The notes beneath the pieces were generated by a model. That model did no database searches. It was not told the DNA's origin and was given only the letters and a program-made list of their open reading frames with translations. From Clostridia bacterium (GTDB taxonomy: Bacteria > Bacillota > Clostridia > Oscillospirales > Acutalibacteraceae): 7,608 bases of DNA. This document shows, piece by piece, positions 5,762-7,608 of the stretch. Made by a program: the position numbers and the translations under genes. Numbering within the stretch: position 1 is the first letter of the stretch; every line of letters starts with the position of its first letter. The stretch lies in NCBI GenBank assembly GCA_017442445.1, contig JAFRZS010000054.1, forward strand, positions 1 through 7,608, written 5' to 3'.

Positions 5762-6505
5762 ATGATAAATGTAACTGTCTGGCATGAAAATTGGCAGGAC
5801 AAGCAGGATAATGTAAAAGCCGTTTACCCCAATGGCATACATAACTGCATCGCTGATTTTTTAAAAACCGACGAAGAGCTTAATGTAAGAACTGCTACAT
5901 TAGATATGCCCGAATGCGGACTTGCTGATGAAGTGCTTGAGTCAACCGATGTTATGCTTTGGTGGGGTCATGTAAAACACGGTGAAGTTCCCGACGAAAT
6001 AGCAAAGAAGGTTCAGGACAGAGTTTTAAGAGGTATGGGGATCATTTTCCTTCACTCTGCTCATTTCTCAAAACCCTTCAAGCTTCTTATGGGTACTACT
6101 TGTTCACTTTGTTGGCGTGAAGGCGACAGAGAACGCCTTGTTAATATCGCCCCGAACCACCCGATCACTCAGGGTATCGACAAATATGTTGAATTAGAAG
6201 ATGAAGAAATGTACGGTGAACGCTTTGATGTCCCCAACCCCGATGAAATCGTTTTCCTCGGTTGGTTTGCAGGCGGCGAAGTTTTCCGTTCAGGCTGTAT
6301 CTGGAATAAAGGACTCGGTAAAGTTTTCTATTTCCAGCCCGGTCACGAAACTAATCCCACTTTCCATAATCCCTCAATTCAAAAAATTATCACTAATGCA
6401 GTTCATTGGATTAACCCCAACACGATAGCTGACGAAATTCCCTGTCCTCATGCTGAATCGCCTGAGGCCACTTGGAATGAAAGACATCCTAACAAACAAA
6501 TCTAA
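5762..6505 (+). CDS. ThuA-like domain protein (trehalose utilization type)
   Basis: A 247-residue member of the ThuA family, which has a class I glutamine amidotransferase-like fold. In rhizobia ThuA works with the oxidoreductase ThuB in breakdown of trehalose and related disaccharides through 3-keto sugars. Visible family features are VTVWHEN (4-10), 'YPNGIH' (22-27), 'TATLDMPE' (44-51), 'DVMLWWGHVKH' (63-73), 'GIIFLHSAHFSKPFKLLMGT' (93-112), 'WREGDRERL' (118-126), 'HPITQGI' (133-139), 'EEMYGERFD' (148-156), 'GGEVFRSGC' (171-179) and 'VFYFQPGHET' (188-197). The His/Cys-containing loops are conserved, and the length is usual for single-domain ThuA. No signal peptide, so it is cytoplasmic. AGGAGGT 7 bases upstream fixes the start. 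Its stop codon overlaps the ribosome binding site of the next gene, an oxidoreductase, which suggests a coupled pair. The true sugar substrate cannot be read from sequence; whether to call it thuA is open. Confidence 0.93.
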   Translation: MINVTVWHENWQDKQDNVKAVYPNGIHNCIADFLKTDEELNVRTATLDMPECGLADEVLESTDVMLWWGHVKHGEVPDEIAKKVQDRVLRGMGIIFLHSAHFSKPFKLLMGTTCSLCWREGDRERLVNIAPNHPITQGIDKYVELEDEEMYGERFDVPNPDEIVFLGWFAGGEVFRSGCIWNKGLGKVFYFQPGHETNPTFHNPSIQKIITNAVHWINPNTIADEIPCPHAESPEATWNERHPNKQI

Positions 6506-6510
6506 GGAGG
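6504..6510 (+). promoter_or_regulatory. Ribosome binding site deciding the oxidoreductase start
   Basis: AAGGAGG overlaps the TAA of the ThuA-like gene and lies 8 bases before the ATG at 6519. It fixes the oxidoreductase start there and not at the in-frame ATG at 6450, which sits inside the upstream gene. The overlap suggests translational coupling. Confidence 0.9.
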
Positions 6511-6518
6511 ATTTTAAA

Positions 6519-7589
6519 ATGGATAAAATAAGACTTGGTGTTATAGGTATCGGCGGTATCTGTAACGGTGCTCACGTACCTGCATACCTTAAAGATGACA
6601 GAATTGAAGTTGTTGCTCTTTGCGATATTAAAATTGAAAGAGCTGAGGCTCTTAAAGAAAAACACTTCAACAACGCTGATGTTTACAGCGATTTCAACGA
6701 GCTTTTAAAGGACGAAAGCATTGATGCAATTGACATCTGTACTCCCAACTATCTTCATTCAATCATCGCAGTTGCTGCACTTAATGCAGGTAAACACGTA
6801 ATGTGCGAAAAACCCGATGCAGTTAATGTTGAAGAAGTACTCAAAATGCAGAAAGCATCTGAAGATAACGGTAAACTTCTCATGGTTATGCGCAACAATC
6901 GTTACATGGAAACATCAGCTTATGCTAAAAAATTTGTTGAAGCAGGTAAAATGGGCGAAATCTATGCAGGTCGTTGCGGTTGGATAAGACGACGCGGTAT
7001 CCCCGGCAAAGGCGGTTGGTTCACAACAAAAGCTGAATCAGGCGGCGGTCCTCTTATTGATCTTGGTGTTCATATGATTGACCTTGCAATCTGGCTCATG
7101 GGCAATCCCACTCCTGTTGCAGTTTCAGGCAGCACATACTGTAAATTTGCTGATACAAACTCCTCAGACTCTGAACACTCAGCATTCGGAGATGCAAAAT
7201 CAGACGGAATTTTTGACGTCGAAGATCTTGCTATGGGTATGATCAAGTTTGATAACGGTGCTACACTTCAGATTGAGTTCAGTTGGGCTTCAAACATTAA
7301 GGTAGAAACACGTTTTGTTGAACTCAGAGGTACAAAATCAGGTATCAACTGGCATGACGGCATACTTGAAATTTTTACAGAAGACGAAGTACAGCCCGGT
7401 GTTCTTGTTGACTATGACCCCAAAATCAAGAATGTTATCAGCGGTCACGTTGCAAACATCATTCATTTCATTGATTGTATCACAACAGGCTGTGAACCTT
7501 GCTTCAAACCTCAGCAGGGTGTTGATATGATTAAGATTCTTTCAGCAATCTACGAATCAGCAAAAACAGGTAAAGAGGTAATTCTTTAA
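6519..7589 (+). CDS. Gfo/Idh/MocA family NAD(P)-dependent oxidoreductase
   Basis: A 356-residue cytoplasmic sugar (or cyclitol) dehydrogenase of the Gfo/Idh/MocA family. The N-terminal Rossmann domain starts with LGVIGIGGICNGAHVPAYL (6-24), with glycines 10, 12 and 13. Asp36 at the end of the second strand (LCDIK) favours NAD. DICTPNYLH (72-80) and the family signature CEKPDA (96-101, Lys98) follow. The C-terminal alpha/beta domain has 'RNNRYM' (125-130) and the catalytic-helix motif LIDLGVHMIDL (179-189, with Asp181, His185, Asp188). A Ser/Asp/Gly-rich stretch (212-232) precedes 'FDVEDLAMGMIKFDNG'; it looks like a surface loop. Because it follows a ThuA-like gene by 13 bases, it probably plays the ThuB-like part, oxidising a glycoside at C3, but this is inferred from context. 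An upstream in-frame ATG at 6450 would add 23 residues encoded within the ThuA gene and is rejected. Confidence 0.95.
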   Translation: MDKIRLGVIGIGGICNGAHVPAYLKDDRIEVVALCDIKIERAEALKEKHFNNADVYSDFNELLKDESIDAIDICTPNYLHSIIAVAALNAGKHVMCEKPDAVNVEEVLKMQKASEDNGKLLMVMRNNRYMETSAYAKKFVEAGKMGEIYAGRCGWIRRRGIPGKGGWFTTKAESGGGPLIDLGVHMIDLAIWLMGNPTPVAVSGSTYCKFADTNSSDSEHSAFGDAKSDGIFDVEDLAMGMIKFDNGATLQIEFSWASNIKVETRFVELRGTKSGINWHDGILEIFTEDEVQPGVLVDYDPKIKNVISGHVANIIHFIDCITTGCEPCFKPQQGVDMIKILSAIYESAKTGKEVIL

Positions 7590-7608
7590 TAAACTAATTC
7601 TAAGGACA
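7590..7608 (+). promoter_or_regulatory. Possible ribosome binding site of the next operon gene
   Basis: After the oxidoreductase stop the remaining 19 bases hold no hairpin and end in CTAAGGACA. AAGGA (7602-7606) could serve a gene starting just beyond the window, which would extend the plus-strand operon. The window ends too soon to decide. Confidence 0.3.

Noticed and set aside
6201..6428. Second plus-strand frame of 75 codons inside the ThuA-like gene
   Set aside because: Out-of-frame shadow of a well-conserved ThuA domain, with no family match.
6450..6518. Longer N-terminus for the oxidoreductase starting at 6450
   Set aside because: The 23 extra residues overlap the ThuA-like gene, do not look like the start of a Rossmann domain, and lack a ribosome binding site. 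The ATG at 6519 has AAGGAGG at ideal spacing.
1..7608. Mobile element, CRISPR array, phage, toxin-antitoxin or defence genes
   Set aside because: No transposase, repeat-spacer pattern, integrase, terminal repeats or defence domains were seen on either strand. Base composition appears even across the genes.

Overview
The window looks like chromosomal DNA of a low-GC, endospore-forming member of the Clostridia (Bacillota). The evidence is a full-length SpoIVA, consensus sigma-A and sigma-E type promoters, strong AGGAGG-type ribosome binding sites, and compact gene spacing. I see no insertion sequence, phage gene, CRISPR array, tRNA or rRNA. The exact genus cannot be read from the sequence.

Layout. 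(1) Positions 2-409 (+) hold the 3' end of a gene whose C-terminal 135 residues resemble the clostridial acyltransferase-domain (GNAT-like) family. A hairpin with a symmetrical A/T flank at 412-439 probably terminates transcription from both sides, because spoIVA converges on it. (2) spoIVA (443-1921, -) encodes the coat-basement-layer ATPase. A very good sigma-E-like promoter precedes it and is squeezed between the gene and the terminator of the next gene upstream. (3) A phosphofructokinase (2047-3225, -) has its own sigma-A promoter (TTGACA-17-TATTAT), a short leader with a stem-loop at the 5' end, and a rho-independent terminator at 1998-2034. (4) Two genes, 4857-5615 (endonuclease/exonuclease/phosphatase fold) and 3360-4844 (DUF1846/UPF0371), form a tight minus-strand operon. 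(5) Facing away from it is a plus-strand operon of a ThuA-like protein (5762-6505) and a Gfo/Idh/MocA oxidoreductase (6519-7589), probably continuing past the window. The two operons share a 146-bp divergent promoter region with inverted-repeat symmetry.

How the genes fit together. The ThuA plus Gfo/Idh/MocA pair suggests oxidative handling of a glycoside or disaccharide, as with thuAB in rhizobia, but the substrate cannot be deduced. The phosphofructokinase is central glycolysis. spoIVA is independently controlled in the mother cell during sporulation. The EEP and DUF1846 proteins are housekeeping-like; the role of DUF1846 is not known to me.

No clearly new system was found. The points most worth a second look are the mixed phosphoryl-donor signature in the phosphofructokinase, the partly retained G4 (NxxD) motif in SpoIVA, the P-loop-like motif in the DUF1846 protein, and the symmetry in the divergent promoter region.
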